64,000 nt of DNA, taken from positions 172,783 to 236,782 of the forward strand of contig NZ_JACBXQ010000005.1 of NCBI RefSeq assembly GCF_015863205.1, given 5' to 3'. Both the position numbers and the translations under genes were made by a program. Under the pieces are notes generated by a model. That model made no database searches, was not told the DNA's origin, and was given only the letters and a program-made list of their open reading frames with translations. The stretch is from Facklamia lactis. GTDB taxonomy: Bacteria; Bacillota; Bacilli; Lactobacillales; Aerococcaceae. Positions within the stretch are counted from its first letter, which is position 1, and each line of letters opens with the position of its first letter. Shown piece after piece: positions 54,505 through 62,955 of the stretch.

Positions 54505-55350
54505 CTATCCTTTCGTTGCTCCATTTGTCAATCCAGAAACTAAATATTTTCTGAAAATAATTGCAACTATCATGGGAGGAATGATCGTTAATATTCCTGA
54601 AGCCGCCACCAAACCGTACTCAATTGAATACCTCCCTTGAAAATCCTGTATCACTAAAGTAATAACTTTATTAGCCTGGGTTGTTGTTAATAACATTGGA
54701 ATTTGAAATTGACTCCAAGACATTAAAAAAATGACAAGAGTAGCTGTGATAATTATTGGCCTAGACATAGGTAAAACGATCCCCGTAAAAATTTCAACCT
54801 CATTTGCTCCGTCCAACATCGCTGCTTCGATTACTTCATACGGCAAAGTTTTAAAATAATTATAAATAATCCATGTTGTCATCGGCAAAAATGCGGAAAC
54901 ATATATAATCGCTATCCAAAATAGACTATCCAACAAACCATTCCTAGCAAACACAGCATATATTGGAATAATAGTAGTAAAAACAGGAATAACCATCGTG
55001 ATGATAATAAAAAGAAAAACAAATTTTTTCCCTACAAATTGATATCTATAAAAAGCATAGGCAGTGATCACAGCAATTGGTAAGCCAATCAATATTGAGA
55101 AAGTAGCCATCTTTATCGAATTATAAATTGCTGGCATAATGGTTTGATGAGCTTCTGTTGTGGAATCAAACAATGTTAAATAGTTATCTATATTTGCAAA
55201 TAATGAAAAAATTTGACTGTCCCCCTTTATTATCTCATTTTCAGGTGTAATTGAAATATTAAAAGCCCATAATATAGGCCCTAAACAAAATAGACAGAAC
55301 AATAATATTGCTAGTCCATATATCACTTTTTCTATTATTGAGAATTTCAT
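54505..55350 (-). CDS. Carbohydrate ABC transporter permease (MalG type)
   Basis: 281 residues with six membrane helices. The EAA loop EAAMLDGANEVEIFTGIVLP (about 175-195) is intact, and SWSQFQIPMLLTT follows as in sugar permeases of the CUT1 class. It pairs with the MalF-type permease 12 bp upstream. No ATPase gene is present, so it probably uses a shared MsmK-type ATPase. Confidence 0.9.
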   Translation of the reverse strand: MKFSIIEKVIYGLAILLFCLFCLGPILWAFNISITPENEIIKGDSQIFSLFANIDNYLTLFDSTTEAHQTIMPAIYNSIKMATFSILIGLPIAVITAYAFYRYQFVGKKFVFLFIIITMVIPVFTTIIPIYAVFARNGLLDSLFWIAIIYVSAFLPMTTWIIYNYFKTLPYEVIEAAMLDGANEVEIFTGIVLPMSRPIIITATLVIFLMSWSQFQIPMLLTTTQANKVITLVIQDFQGRYSIEYGLVAASGILTIIPPMIVAIIFRKYLVSGLTNGATKG

Positions 55351-55362
55351 TTTTAATCTCCT

Positions 55363-56226
55363 TTACATACTTTGAGTCATATTTCGTACATAAAAATATC
55401 CTGCAATTCCTGTAAAAATCATAATAATATAGGTTATTGCAGAGCCATAACCAAACTCTAAAAATGAAAAAGTGTTTTGATAATTATATATCAATAAAGT
55501 TTGCGCATCTTGTCGATATTCCACTAAAGCAATAACTTCATCAAAAACATTTAACCCTGCTAGTGTCGCTTGTATTAAACAAACCAGTAATGAGGGACTT
55601 AATAGCGGTAACGTTATCTCTCTAAAAGTTCTATACTTGCCTGCCCCGTCTATCGCTGATGCTTCATAAATATCAGTAGAAATACTTTGTAAATTAGCCA
55701 GTATAATAAGTGCACAAAATGGCACAATTCTCCATGCTACAATAATTGATACGATGATTAAAAGTGTCAATGTGTTATTGGTCCAAACAACTGGTTTATT
55801 AATAAGATTGAAGTTTATTAATACCTTATTCAACAGACCATATGTTGGATGAAAAATAAAAGACCAAATAATCCCATTAACTAGAGGTGGTAATGCCCAA
55901 GGTAAAATCGCAACTGCAGTTAAAAATCCTGACATTTTTGTTTGAATATTTAATAAAATCCCAACAAATAGTGAAGATACCATGGTTAAACAAACAACTA
56001 TCACTAAAATAAATAATGAATTATTTAGAGCATGATAAAAGTCTTTATTTTTTAGTATTTCCCTGTAATTTTGTAATCCAATGAATTCAATTTGATTGGG
56101 TCTCGTCAGCTTGAAATCATGCAGGCTATAATAAAAAGTCTGGAGAATTGGAAAAAAAACAAAAATAATCATGATCATTAATACTGGAAAAAGTAAAAAC
56201 CAAGGACGCCAATTATTTTTTATCAA
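55363..56226 (-). CDS. Carbohydrate ABC transporter permease (MalF/UgpA type)
   Basis: 287 residues with six helices. It has YYSLHDFKLTRP near the N-terminus, ALPPLVNGIIWSF and the EAA loop EASAIDGAGKYRTFREITLP (about 195-215), all typical of CUT1 permeases. It is preceded by a hairpin that separates it from the binding-protein gene. Confidence 0.9.
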   Translation of the reverse strand: MIKNNWRPWFLLFPVLMIMIIFVFFPILQTFYYSLHDFKLTRPNQIEFIGLQNYREILKNKDFYHALNNSLFILVIVVCLTMVSSLFVGILLNIQTKMSGFLTAVAILPWALPPLVNGIIWSFIFHPTYGLLNKVLINFNLINKPVVWTNNTLTLLIIVSIIVAWRIVPFCALIILANLQSISTDIYEASAIDGAGKYRTFREITLPLLSPSLLVCLIQATLAGLNVFDEVIALVEYRQDAQTLLIYNYQNTFSFLEFGYGSAITYIIMIFTGIAGYFYVRNMTQSM

Positions 56227-56254
56227 ATTTTACCTCGCATTCTAGATGAAAAAA

Positions 56255-56279
56255 CTAGTCGTATCGATGATACGACTAG
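56255..56279 (-). terminator. Intercistronic terminator-like hairpin
   Basis: CTAGTCGTATC and GATACGACTAG form a perfect 11-bp stem with a 3-nt loop, followed by TTTTTT on the minus strand. It lies between binding-protein and permease genes and probably lets only part of the transcripts through. Confidence 0.85.
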
Positions 56280-56301
56280 AAATTTCACACTTTAATTTAC
56301 T

Positions 56302-57558
56302 TTATTCTAAAGCTAAATCATTCACAGTACTTTCAATTTCCTTTGTCGCTTCCTCAACTGATAATTGACCTGAAGCCAATTGATTTACCCCATTAAAAAT
56401 GGCAGCAGACATTTCAGCATAATATTCTGGAATTCCCTTAGGAAATGGTGATTCTGCGATTTCTGCAATATCATAAAAAGTCTCTCCGTTTTCAATAGTT
56501 CCTTCCGAGAATAATTTTTCTAATACTGATAGTCGTGTAGGGGTAACCGAAATCTCTTTGTTTAATTGTTCTTGAATTTCTGGAGAGGTATACCATTTTA
56601 CAAATTGTAGAGCTTCTTCAGGATATTCGGTATATTTAGAAATACCAATCGCTTCATTAAATGGCACGGTCACTTGTGCATAATCTTGATCTTTTGAAAG
56701 AGGACGGTTTGGCTGAACTTTTCCTACAACAGATGAATTTTCTTCATCATTAATACGAGTTACAAAAGATGAAGGACCTGTCATGGCGGCTGTGTCTCCC
56801 GTTATTATTTGACTATAAGCATCCATTCCAGAAATATTTGTATTTGCAGGATTTACAAGTTCTTCCTTAACTAATGTATCAATTAAAGTCAAGGTATCTA
56901 CGAGAGCCTCGTGATTTAAAGTATTATCATCGTTAAAAACTATTCCATTACGAGTAAAAGCTAGCCAAATAAAAGTAGTGGTTGAATTCTCTTCTGCCAA
57001 TAATGGAATCGATATTGGATAATCAACAATTCCCTTTTCTTTAATGATTTTGGCATCTTCGATCAATTGATCCCAATTGGTAGGTAACTCTTTAATCTCT
57101 GCATTGTCAAACATCTCTGTATTAACATATGAAATTCGAAAATCATTTGCATACGGAACCGCATAATATTGATCTTCAATTTTAAAAGTTTCTAAATTTG
57201 GTATATCTTTAATTGTTTCTTCATCAACTTGAATCGGAGCTAGCCAATCTGCTGCTACAAACTCTCCTGTCCAAGACCAATCTACTTCAAAGACATCTGC
57301 TGCTACAGTTTGTCCTACAGCTGCCGTAGAGACTTTATCACGAATATCATCCCAAGCAGTTGTGATAACATTCACTTTAATTCCTGATTCTTCTTCAAAA
57401 CGATCTAGCATCTCATCTGTCGGAACTCCCCAATCAGGAATCATGAAACTAATCTCAACGGATTCTTCTTGGGCACTTACTCTGTTTAGAAATCCATTTC
57501 CTGAAAAAGCCAACATCGATAAAACTCCTATTAGCATAATATGTATAATTTTCCTCAT
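56302..57558 (-). CDS. Extracellular sugar-binding protein, family 1
   Basis: 418 residues. The signal peptide (to about 29, RVSAQEE) has no lipobox cysteine. The mature part shows the family-1 fold: VEISFMIPDWG, FEEESGIKVNVITTAWDD, YAVPYANDFRISYVN and FVKWYTSPEIQEQLNKE. Members bind oligosaccharides or glycerol-phosphates; the ligand is not evident. First gene of the importer operon. Confidence 0.88.
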   Translation of the reverse strand: MRKIIHIMLIGVLSMLAFSGNGFLNRVSAQEESVEISFMIPDWGVPTDEMLDRFEEESGIKVNVITTAWDDIRDKVSTAAVGQTVAADVFEVDWSWTGEFVAADWLAPIQVDEETIKDIPNLETFKIEDQYYAVPYANDFRISYVNTEMFDNAEIKELPTNWDQLIEDAKIIKEKGIVDYPISIPLLAEENSTTTFIWLAFTRNGIVFNDDNTLNHEALVDTLTLIDTLVKEELVNPANTNISGMDAYSQIITGDTAAMTGPSSFVTRINDEENSSVVGKVQPNRPLSKDQDYAQVTVPFNEAIGISKYTEYPEEALQFVKWYTSPEIQEQLNKEISVTPTRLSVLEKLFSEGTIENGETFYDIAEIAESPFPKGIPEYYAEMSAAIFNGVNQLASGQLSVEEATKEIESTVNDLALE

Positions 57559-57636
57559 TCAAATCCTCCTCTGAATACTTTTATAGAATTTATTTAAATA
57601 TACCATATGCTAAATAAAAAGGGGTCATTATCAATT

Positions 57637-57651
57637 ATCAGATTTTCTGAT
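57637..57651. promoter_or_regulatory. Palindrome upstream of the sugar importer
   Basis: ATCAGATTTTCTGAT is a perfect 6-3-6 inverted repeat overlapping the probable promoter region of the binding-protein gene. Several TTATCA copies lie close by. Likely operator for an unseen regulator. Confidence 0.4.
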
Positions 57652-57707
57652 TAAAGTCATATAAAATTTCACATTATCAGTTATCAAAATAATAATAAAA
57701 TAAAAAA

Positions 57708-57731
57708 CTCTAGTGCTTTTTCACACTAGAG
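57708..57731 (-). terminator. Terminator of nox
   Basis: CTCTAGTG pairs with CACTAGAG around an 8-nt loop, followed by TTTTTTATTTT on the minus strand, 15 nt after the stop. Confidence 0.9.
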
Positions 57732-57745
57732 CCTCAATAGAACTA

Positions 57746-59104
57746 TTAAAATAAGAGCTTATCTGCTCCAGTTACTTTATTTCCTAAAGCTTCAATCGCT
57801 AAGACATTGAGATAATGCCAAGGGCGATCGTAATTAGGTTGGAAGAAGAAATCAAGTAGTGCTAGTTGTTCTAACGTATATTTAGCGTTAATTGCTGTTG
57901 AAAGAACATTAATTGAATCTGCCACATCAATTTTTGAAAGCAATTGTCCTCCCAGAATACGATGAGTTTCTTCATCAAAGAAAATTTTCATATGAACGGT
58001 TCCTGGTTTTCTCATGAAATCCGGATAAAGTTTTTCTTCTACATACTTCGATGCAACTTTACCGTCGTATGAGTCTGCATTGACAGCATTCATTCCTGTA
58101 GCAGCAATTGTGTAATCAAAAAATCTTAGTGCAGAAGTACCTGATACTTCAGGCATTTTAAATTTATTTCCTAAGGCATTAAGAGCCGCTACCACTCCTT
58201 GACGACGCGCTAAAGTTGCTAATCCGATATTAGCAGTCTGACCTGTTGGAGCATACGGTATATATGTAGCATCCCCACCAGCATAGACATCTTGAACAGA
58301 AGTTTCCAAATACTCATTTGTCTGGATAAAACCACGTTCATCTAGTTTTAAAGCACCTTGTAACCAAGAGGTCCCAGGCTTCACGCCTACTGCAATAATC
58401 ACGGTATCTGCTGGATATTCCGCTTGATCGGTCACAACAGCATTTACTTTTCCATCTTCTCCTAAAAGCTTTTGAACAGCTTCACCTGACCGGAACGTCA
58501 GACCTTTTTCTTTGGCATGGTCTTCTATAACGGTAGCAAGTTCAGGATCCAGATAAGTAGGTAACATCCGATCAGCCATATCAATAACAGTTACTTCAAC
58601 ACCAGCTTCGGCATAGGCTGTTGCTACCTCAACTCCAATATAGCCGGCCCCCATTACTACTAAATGCTTGGTTTGTGACATGCGCTTTTGAACCGCATCC
58701 GTGTCTTCTGGCCCTCGAAATGTGTGAACATTTTCTAGATCATGGCCTTCAATCTTAGGAACTGGTGCGTAGCCTCCAGGACTTAAAAGCAATTTATCAT
58801 AGCTCTCTTGATGCTCACCTTCAGATGTTTTTACGGTAATTAATTTATTATCAGGATCTAGCCCAATCACTTCACTCGCTGGATGCATATGAATTCCTTG
58901 TGCTGTATAAGAAGCATTATTCGCAAAATGAAGTTCTGCTAATTCTTTTGAAATACCTTCCAGGTATGATTGCGATCCTCACCCCATAAATGATGATTCT
59001 TCTCCAGCTTCATAAAGATGAATTTCAGCTTCTCTTTCTTGTTTTAAGATAGTTTGAACTACTTCATAACCAAAATGCGACGTACCAACCACCACATATT
59101 TCAT
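57746..59104 (-). CDS. nox: NADH oxidase/CoA-disulfide-reductase-type flavoprotein with in-frame TGA (likely selenocysteine)
   Basis: The full frame has 453 codons counting the stop. It starts at ATG 59104 behind TAGGAGG and reads MKYVVVGTSHFGYE (FAD fold), then SSFMG-TGA-GSQSYLEG, then a complete oxidoreductase: LLLSPGG, NAD fold VVMGAGYIGVEVA, VYAGGDATYIP (second FAD motif) and the C-terminal dimerisation domain ending LDFFFQPNYDRPWHYLNV. Nox family members have about 450 residues and a redox cysteine at position 42-44 in SFLSCGI-type sequences; the TGA is codon 42 at exactly that place. If TGA encodes selenocysteine, this is an intact enzyme reducing oxygen, peroxide or a disulfide with NADH. 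Otherwise the gene is disrupted and only a 380-residue C-terminal piece (from ATG 58888) could be made. Confidence 0.85.
58953..58967 (-). promoter_or_regulatory. Candidate bacterial SECIS hairpin
   Basis: On the minus strand ATACCT, loop GGA, AGGTAT form a perfect 6-bp hairpin inside the coding sequence. The loop starts 17 nt after the TGA and begins with G, as the bacterial SECIS model (loop 16-37 nt downstream with an early G) requires. In E. coli fdhF the loop also starts about 17 nt after the UGA. Confidence 0.6.
58979..58981 (-). other. In-frame TGA at the redox-active cysteine codon of nox
   Basis: Frame check: 59104 minus 58981 is 123 (41 codons), and 58981 minus 58888 is 93 (31 codons), so the TGA is codon 42 of a single frame. 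Neighbours FMG and GSQSYLEG align with FLS-C-GIQSYLEG-type sequences of lactobacillar Nox proteins as I remember them. Confidence 0.75.
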
Positions 59105-59141
59105 CCCATAACCTCCTAGATATTATTTAGAAACATTCTAA

Positions 59142-59186
59142 TCTAAGGAGTATGTTATCACAAATGATAAATATAAGCAATTTATC
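59142..59186 (-). promoter_or_regulatory. Promoter of nox with overlapping inverted repeat
   Basis: TTGCTT, 17 nt and TAACAT on the minus strand, upstream of nox and after metK, with the inverted repeat TTATCA-TTTG-TGATAA (59155-59170) covering the spacer and -10. The end positions of this entry are approximate. Confidence 0.45.
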
Positions 59187-59189
59187 AGC

Positions 59190-60380
59190 TTATTTAATAG
59201 ATAATAACTTTTTTAACTCTTCTGCTCGATCTGTCTGTTCCCAAGTGAATTCCGCTTCTTCACGTCCAAAATGTCCATAAGCAGCTGTGAGAGAATAGAT
59301 AGGACGGCGCAAATCTAACATTTCCATAATCCCGGCAGGAGTAAGATTAAAGACTTGGCGAACAGCCTCTACAATCTCTGCATCACTATATTCTGAGGTA
59401 TCAAAAGTGTTTACCATAATAGAGACAGGATGCGCAACCCCAATGGCATAGGCTAATTGAATTTCTACTTTTTCCGCAATTTCTGCTGCCACTATATTTT
59501 TCGCAACATATCTGGCTGCATAAGAAGCTGAACGGTCAACTTTTGTCGCATCTTTTCCTGAAAATGCTCCGCCACCGTGTCGTGCGTATCCACCATATGT
59601 ATCTACAATAATTTTACGACCAGTCAAACCAGAGTCTCCTTTTGGTCCTCCAATCGTAAACCGACCAGTTGGATTAATATATATTTGCGTCTCTTCGTCT
59701 AATAAGTGTGCTGGAATCGTTGGAATAATCACTTCTTCTAAAATATCTGCTCGTAATTCTTCAAGTGATACCTCTTCACTATGTTGAGTACTCAACACAA
59801 TGGTATCAACTCTTAAGGGCTGATCATTTTCATCATATTCTACAGTAACTTGTGTTTTGCCATCAGGTCTCAAATAATTTAGACGCCCCGACTTTCTTGC
59901 AAGTGTTAAACTGTAGGCTAATCGATGGGATAACTCAATGGGTAATGGCATTAGTTGAGGCGTTTCTCGACAAGCAAAACCAAACATAAGTCCTTGGTCC
60001 CCCGCTCCTATTTCTTGCTCCTCAGTCTGCTTATTACGTGTTTCAATCGCATTGTCCACTCCAATCGCAATATCAGGAGATTGTTCATCAATCGAAACAA
60101 TCACTGCTAGATTCTCAGCATCAAAACCATATTTCCCCCGATCATACCCTATCTCCGCTACCTTTTTTCTAACAATTTTCTGAATATCAACATAAGCTTC
60201 GGTAGTCACTTCGCCAAAAACTAAAACAAGCCCCGTATTGACAGCTGTTTCTACCGCGACTCTAGCTGCTGGGTCTTGTTCTAAAATATTGTCAAGAATA
60301 GCATCCGAAATTTGATCAGCAATTTTATCAGGGTGCCCTTCTGTAACAGACTCCGATGTAAATAGACGTTTTTCTTTCAT
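59190..60380 (-). CDS. metK: S-adenosylmethionine synthetase
   Basis: 396 residues, full length. [44 protein letters not shown] and [17 protein letters not shown] are the MetK signature motifs. It makes SAM from methionine and ATP. Translation is controlled by the SMK-box leader immediately upstream. Confidence 0.98.
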   Translation of the reverse strand: MKEKRLFTSESVTEGHPDKIADQISDAILDNILEQDPAARVAVETAVNTGLVLVFGEVTTEAYVDIQKIVRKKVAEIGYDRGKYGFDAENLAVIVSIDEQSPDIAIGVDNAIETRNKQTEEQEIGAGDQGLMFGFACRETPQLMPLPIELSHRLAYSLTLARKSGRLNYLRPDGKTQVTVEYDENDQPLRVDTIVLSTQHSEEVSLEELRADILEEVIIPTIPAHLLDEETQIYINPTGRFTIGGPKGDSGLTGRKIIVDTYGGYARHGGGAFSGKDATKVDRSASYAARYVAKNIVAAEIAEKVEIQLAYAIGVAHPVSIMVNTFDTSEYSDAEIVEAVRQVFNLTPAGIMEMLDLRRPIYSLTAAYGHFGREEAEFTWEQTDRAEELKKLLSIK

Positions 60381-60387
60381 TTTCTTT

Positions 60388-60466
60388 CCCCCATATTAAA
60401 TTTTGGTTACAAGGCAAATTCACTTCACTAACAAAGTGAACCCTATCGGGAATTTTTGGTTGTAAC
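60388..60466 (-). ncRNA. SMK-box (SAM-III) riboswitch of metK
   Basis: The leader from GTTACAACC through TTGCCTTGTAACC to the purine-rich GGGGGAAAG Shine-Dalgarno matches the SMK box of Lactobacillales metK genes: a stem between GGTTACAA/TTGTAACC arms and the SD as part of the SAM-binding fold. SAM binding hides the SD and stops translation. Confidence 0.9.
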
Positions 60467-60545
60467 GCATCTGATTATACATTAAAATATCGATAGGTAC
60501 AATTCAATTTGTTACTTAAATAACAAAGGTTAGAAAGGTTTTCTC

Positions 60546-61349
60546 ATGAGACGTCTAATGAGTTACTTACAGCATCCCATCACCAAAATACTAGCAGGAC
60601 CTTTTGCCCTTATCGCATTTGGTCTAATCACAGGTTTTGGAACATCTACCAACCGAGATTTTTTATCGGCTCTTTTTTTATTCATTGCTCTTATATGTAG
60701 TAATATTATCGACCATTTCCAATATCAAAAGTATATCAAAAAAAATACCAAAGCAACTCCAGCGATCATATATTACATTTCTTTTACTATTATGATTGTT
60801 ATGACCTTGCTGTTTATGTTGGGACAACATTGGATTATTAATTTACTCCTAAGCTTGTATATTCTTTTTATCACGATGCAATACTATCCATTTCATCTAG
60901 TGGGTACTGTTTACCATTATTTACTTAGCACCTTTTTCCATAGCTTTGTTCTTAATGCTATTGCCTATTTCTCACAAGCAAATGGAATAACACCAACTAT
61001 TTTGACAGCGTTAATTCCTATCATCTTCTATATGGCCGGAATTGAGCTTTTAACTACCTATTTAAGAGGTACTGTACGCAATAATCCTCTATTCAATAAT
61101 CTCAGTATCCAATCAAACAAAATAGCTTTGGGACTGATGATTATAGGAATCGGAAGTGGAATATACTTCTCCTTACCTAGCCATTCCTTCTTTATCGTTC
61201 AAATTCTTTTCCTAGTGATCAGCCTAATAAGCTCTTTACCAAGTCTTATTCCAGTAGAGACAGAGAACAAAGTACAGAATAAACTCAATTACAATTCAAC
61301 TATGGCATTTCTATTTACACTTTTATATGCACTCAGCTTTTTATTTTAA
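60546..61349 (+). CDS. Polytopic membrane protein of unknown function
   Basis: 267 residues with about seven to eight hydrophobic helices and short polar loops. No catalytic motif is visible, and it lacks the aspartate-rich motifs of UbiA-type prenyltransferases, which it superficially resembles in helix layout. Only weak ribosome-binding sequence (AGAAAGG). It is divergent from metK and ends at a terminator. Confidence 0.7.
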   Translation: MRRLMSYLQHPITKILAGPFALIAFGLITGFGTSTNRDFLSALFLFIALICSNIIDHFQYQKYIKKNTKATPAIIYYISFTIMIVMTLLFMLGQHWIINLLLSLYILFITMQYYPFHLVGTVYHYLLSTFFHSFVLNAIAYFSQANGITPTILTALIPIIFYMAGIELLTTYLRGTVRNNPLFNNLSIQSNKIALGLMIIGIGSGIYFSLPSHSFFIVQILFLVISLISSLPSLIPVETENKVQNKLNYNSTMAFLFTLLYALSFLF

Positions 61350-61376
61350 TTCTACTTAAGCCCTGGCAAATATTCA

Positions 61377-61417
61377 GACCTCCAAAGGTTAGACTAAAAA
61401 TCTAACAATTGGAGGTC
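61377..61417 (+). terminator. Terminator of the membrane-protein gene
   Basis: GACCTCCA and GGTTAGA pair with TCTAAC and TTGGAGGTC, followed by a T7 run. Confidence 0.88.
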
Positions 61418-61648
61418 CTTTTTTTGACAAAATATTTATATCTCGTTAAGTAATCAATGGATGCAAACTTATGGAAAGTTCATTCTATTTGTCTAGACGC
61501 AGAGCATATCCAATACAAAACGTTATTCATGAATGAATAAACAGATATTAAACAATTAAAGATGGCAAATTAATAAACGCAAGTTGAATAACTAGATAAG
61601 AAACTCCGATTAAATCGCCATTAAAACTAACTACTGGATAAAAAAAGA

Positions 61649-61672
61649 GCGAGACAAACTGAGCCATCTCGC
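61649..61672 (-). terminator. Second minus-strand terminator after tRNA cluster
   Basis: GCGAGA pairs with TCTCGC around a 12-nt loop, followed by CTTTTTTT on the minus strand. Confidence 0.72.
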
Positions 61673-61742
61673 CAAAAATCAAACTATTGAGAACACATTA
61701 CAAACTGGAAGCTTTTCAGTAGTTAAAAGTTTATTAAAAAAA

Positions 61743-61758
61743 AGACTCATTAGAGTCT
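61743..61758 (-). terminator. Terminator of the rRNA-tRNA operon
   Basis: AGACTC pairs with GAGTCT around TAAT, followed by a T8 run on the minus strand, 4 nt after tRNA-Gly. Confidence 0.88.
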
Positions 61759-61761
61759 CAA

Positions 61762-61832
61762 AGCGGGTGAGGAGAATCGAACTCCCGACAACAGCTTGGA
61801 AGGCTGTAGTTTTACCACTAAACTACACCCGC
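61762..61832 (-). tRNA. tRNA-Gly(TCC), copy 1
   Basis: GCGGGTG acceptor, anticodon TCC in CTTCCAA, T-loop TTCGATT. Last tRNA of the cluster; identical to the copy at 62426. Confidence 0.96.
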
Positions 61833-61850
61833 AGGATAAAACAAACATAA

Positions 61851-61923
<73 letters not shown>

Positions 61924-61933
61924 ATAATTTTAA

Positions 61934-62023
61934 AGGAGGATGTGGGATTCGAACCCACGCGCGCTGTTACACGCCTGACGGTTTTCAAGACCGTTCCCTT
62001 CAGCCGGACTTGGGTAATCCTCC
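61934..62023 (-). tRNA. tRNA-Ser(TGA), copy 1
   Basis: Long variable arm, anticodon TGA in CTTGAAA, GGAGGAT acceptor. The discriminator appears to be T rather than the usual G. Confidence 0.93.
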
Positions 62024-62052
62024 AAAATAAAATGATAATACTATTTAATTAA

Positions 62053-62124
62053 TGACCCGTACGGGATTCGAACCCGTGTTACCGCCGTGAAAGGGCGGTG
62101 TCTTAACCGCTTGACCAACGGGCC
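62053..62124 (-). tRNA. tRNA-Glu(TTC)
   Basis: GGCCCGT acceptor, anticodon loop CTTTCAC, T-arm CGGGTTCGAATCCCG. Confidence 0.96.
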
Positions 62125-62162
62125 AGGATAACAACAACGTTATATATTGTTTAGATGTATAA

Positions 62163-62252
62163 CGGAGAAGGAGGGATTTGAACCCTCGCGCCGGTATAAA
62201 CCGACCTACACCCTTAGCAGGGGCGCCTCTTCAGCCTCTTGAGTACTTCCCC
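62163..62252 (-). tRNA. tRNA-Ser(GCT)
   Basis: Long variable arm, anticodon GCT in CTGCTAA, discriminator G. Confidence 0.95.
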
Positions 62253-62290
62253 ATGAGCCAATTTTATAGGTTAACAATATTCAATTGTTA

Positions 62291-62364
<74 letters not shown>

Positions 62365-62425
62365 AAATAGACTTAAAGATATCCAATAAAAAAGCTAATG
62401 ATGACAACTTCCTCATCGATAGCAA

Positions 62426-62496
62426 AGCGGGTGAGGAGAATCGAACTCCCGACAACAGCTTGGAAGGCTGTAGTTTTACCACTAAACTACACCCGC
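62426..62496 (-). tRNA. tRNA-Gly(TCC), copy 2
   Basis: Same sequence as the copy at 61762; the identity covers 75 bp including flanks (61759-61833 and 62423-62497). Confidence 0.96.
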
Positions 62497-62507
62497 ATAA
62501 TATAAAA

Positions 62508-62580
62508 CGGTCCGGACGGGATTTGAACCCGCGATCTCCTGCGTGACAGGCAAGCATGTTAACCCCTACACCACCGGACC
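62508..62580 (-). tRNA. tRNA-Asp(GTC)
   Basis: GGTCCGG acceptor, anticodon loop CTGTCAC, discriminator G. Confidence 0.96.
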
Positions 62581-62582
62581 AA

Positions 62583-62655
<73 letters not shown>

Positions 62656-62665
62656 ATAATTTTAA

Positions 62666-62755
62666 AGGAGGATGTGGGATTCGAACCCACGCGCGCTGTT
62701 ACACGCCTGACGGTTTTCAAGACCGTTCCCTTCAGCCGGACTTGGGTAATCCTCC
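62666..62755 (-). tRNA. tRNA-Ser(TGA), copy 2
   Basis: Identical to the copy at 61934, again with T as discriminator. Confidence 0.93.
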
Positions 62756-62790
62756 ATTATGCAAAGAAATTCAAAGTCAAAATCCAGCAA

Positions 62791-62864
62791 TGGACCTTGT
62801 AGGACTCGAACCTACGACCACCCCGTTATGAGCGGGGAGCTCTAACCACCTGAGCTAAAGGTCC
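62791..62864 (-). tRNA. tRNA-Ile2(CAT), lysidine type
   Basis: CAT anticodon on a GGACCTT acceptor body that matches the Bacillus minor isoleucine tRNA, not elongator Met. Its C34 would be changed to lysidine by TilS to read AUA. Confidence 0.82.
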
Positions 62865-62876
62865 GTCCTATTAATA

Positions 62877-62950
62877 TAGCGGCGAAGGGGATCGAACCCA
62901 TGACCTCCCGGGTATGAACCGGACGCTCTAGCCAGCTGAGCTACACCGCC
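62877..62950 (-). tRNA. tRNA-Met(CAT), elongator
   Basis: GGCGGTG acceptor, anticodon loop TTCATAC, typical Gram-positive elongator Met body. Confidence 0.93.
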
Positions 62951-62955
62951 AAAAA

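Larger units (their letters stand above)
61350..61761. other. Gene-free stretch with three terminators and a possible gene relic
   Basis: No intact gene. It contains the terminator of the membrane-protein gene, two minus-strand terminators after the tRNA cluster, and an AT-rich part (about 61490-61620) whose plus strand reads AEHIQYKTLFMNE then several stops with sense stretches between. This may be a decayed coding remnant. Confidence 0.45.

Noticed and set aside
57746..58888. Treating the 380-codon frame from ATG 58888 as the complete gene
   Set aside because: It lacks the FAD-binding N-terminus; the same frame continues upstream through the single TGA to a good start with a strong ribosome-binding site.
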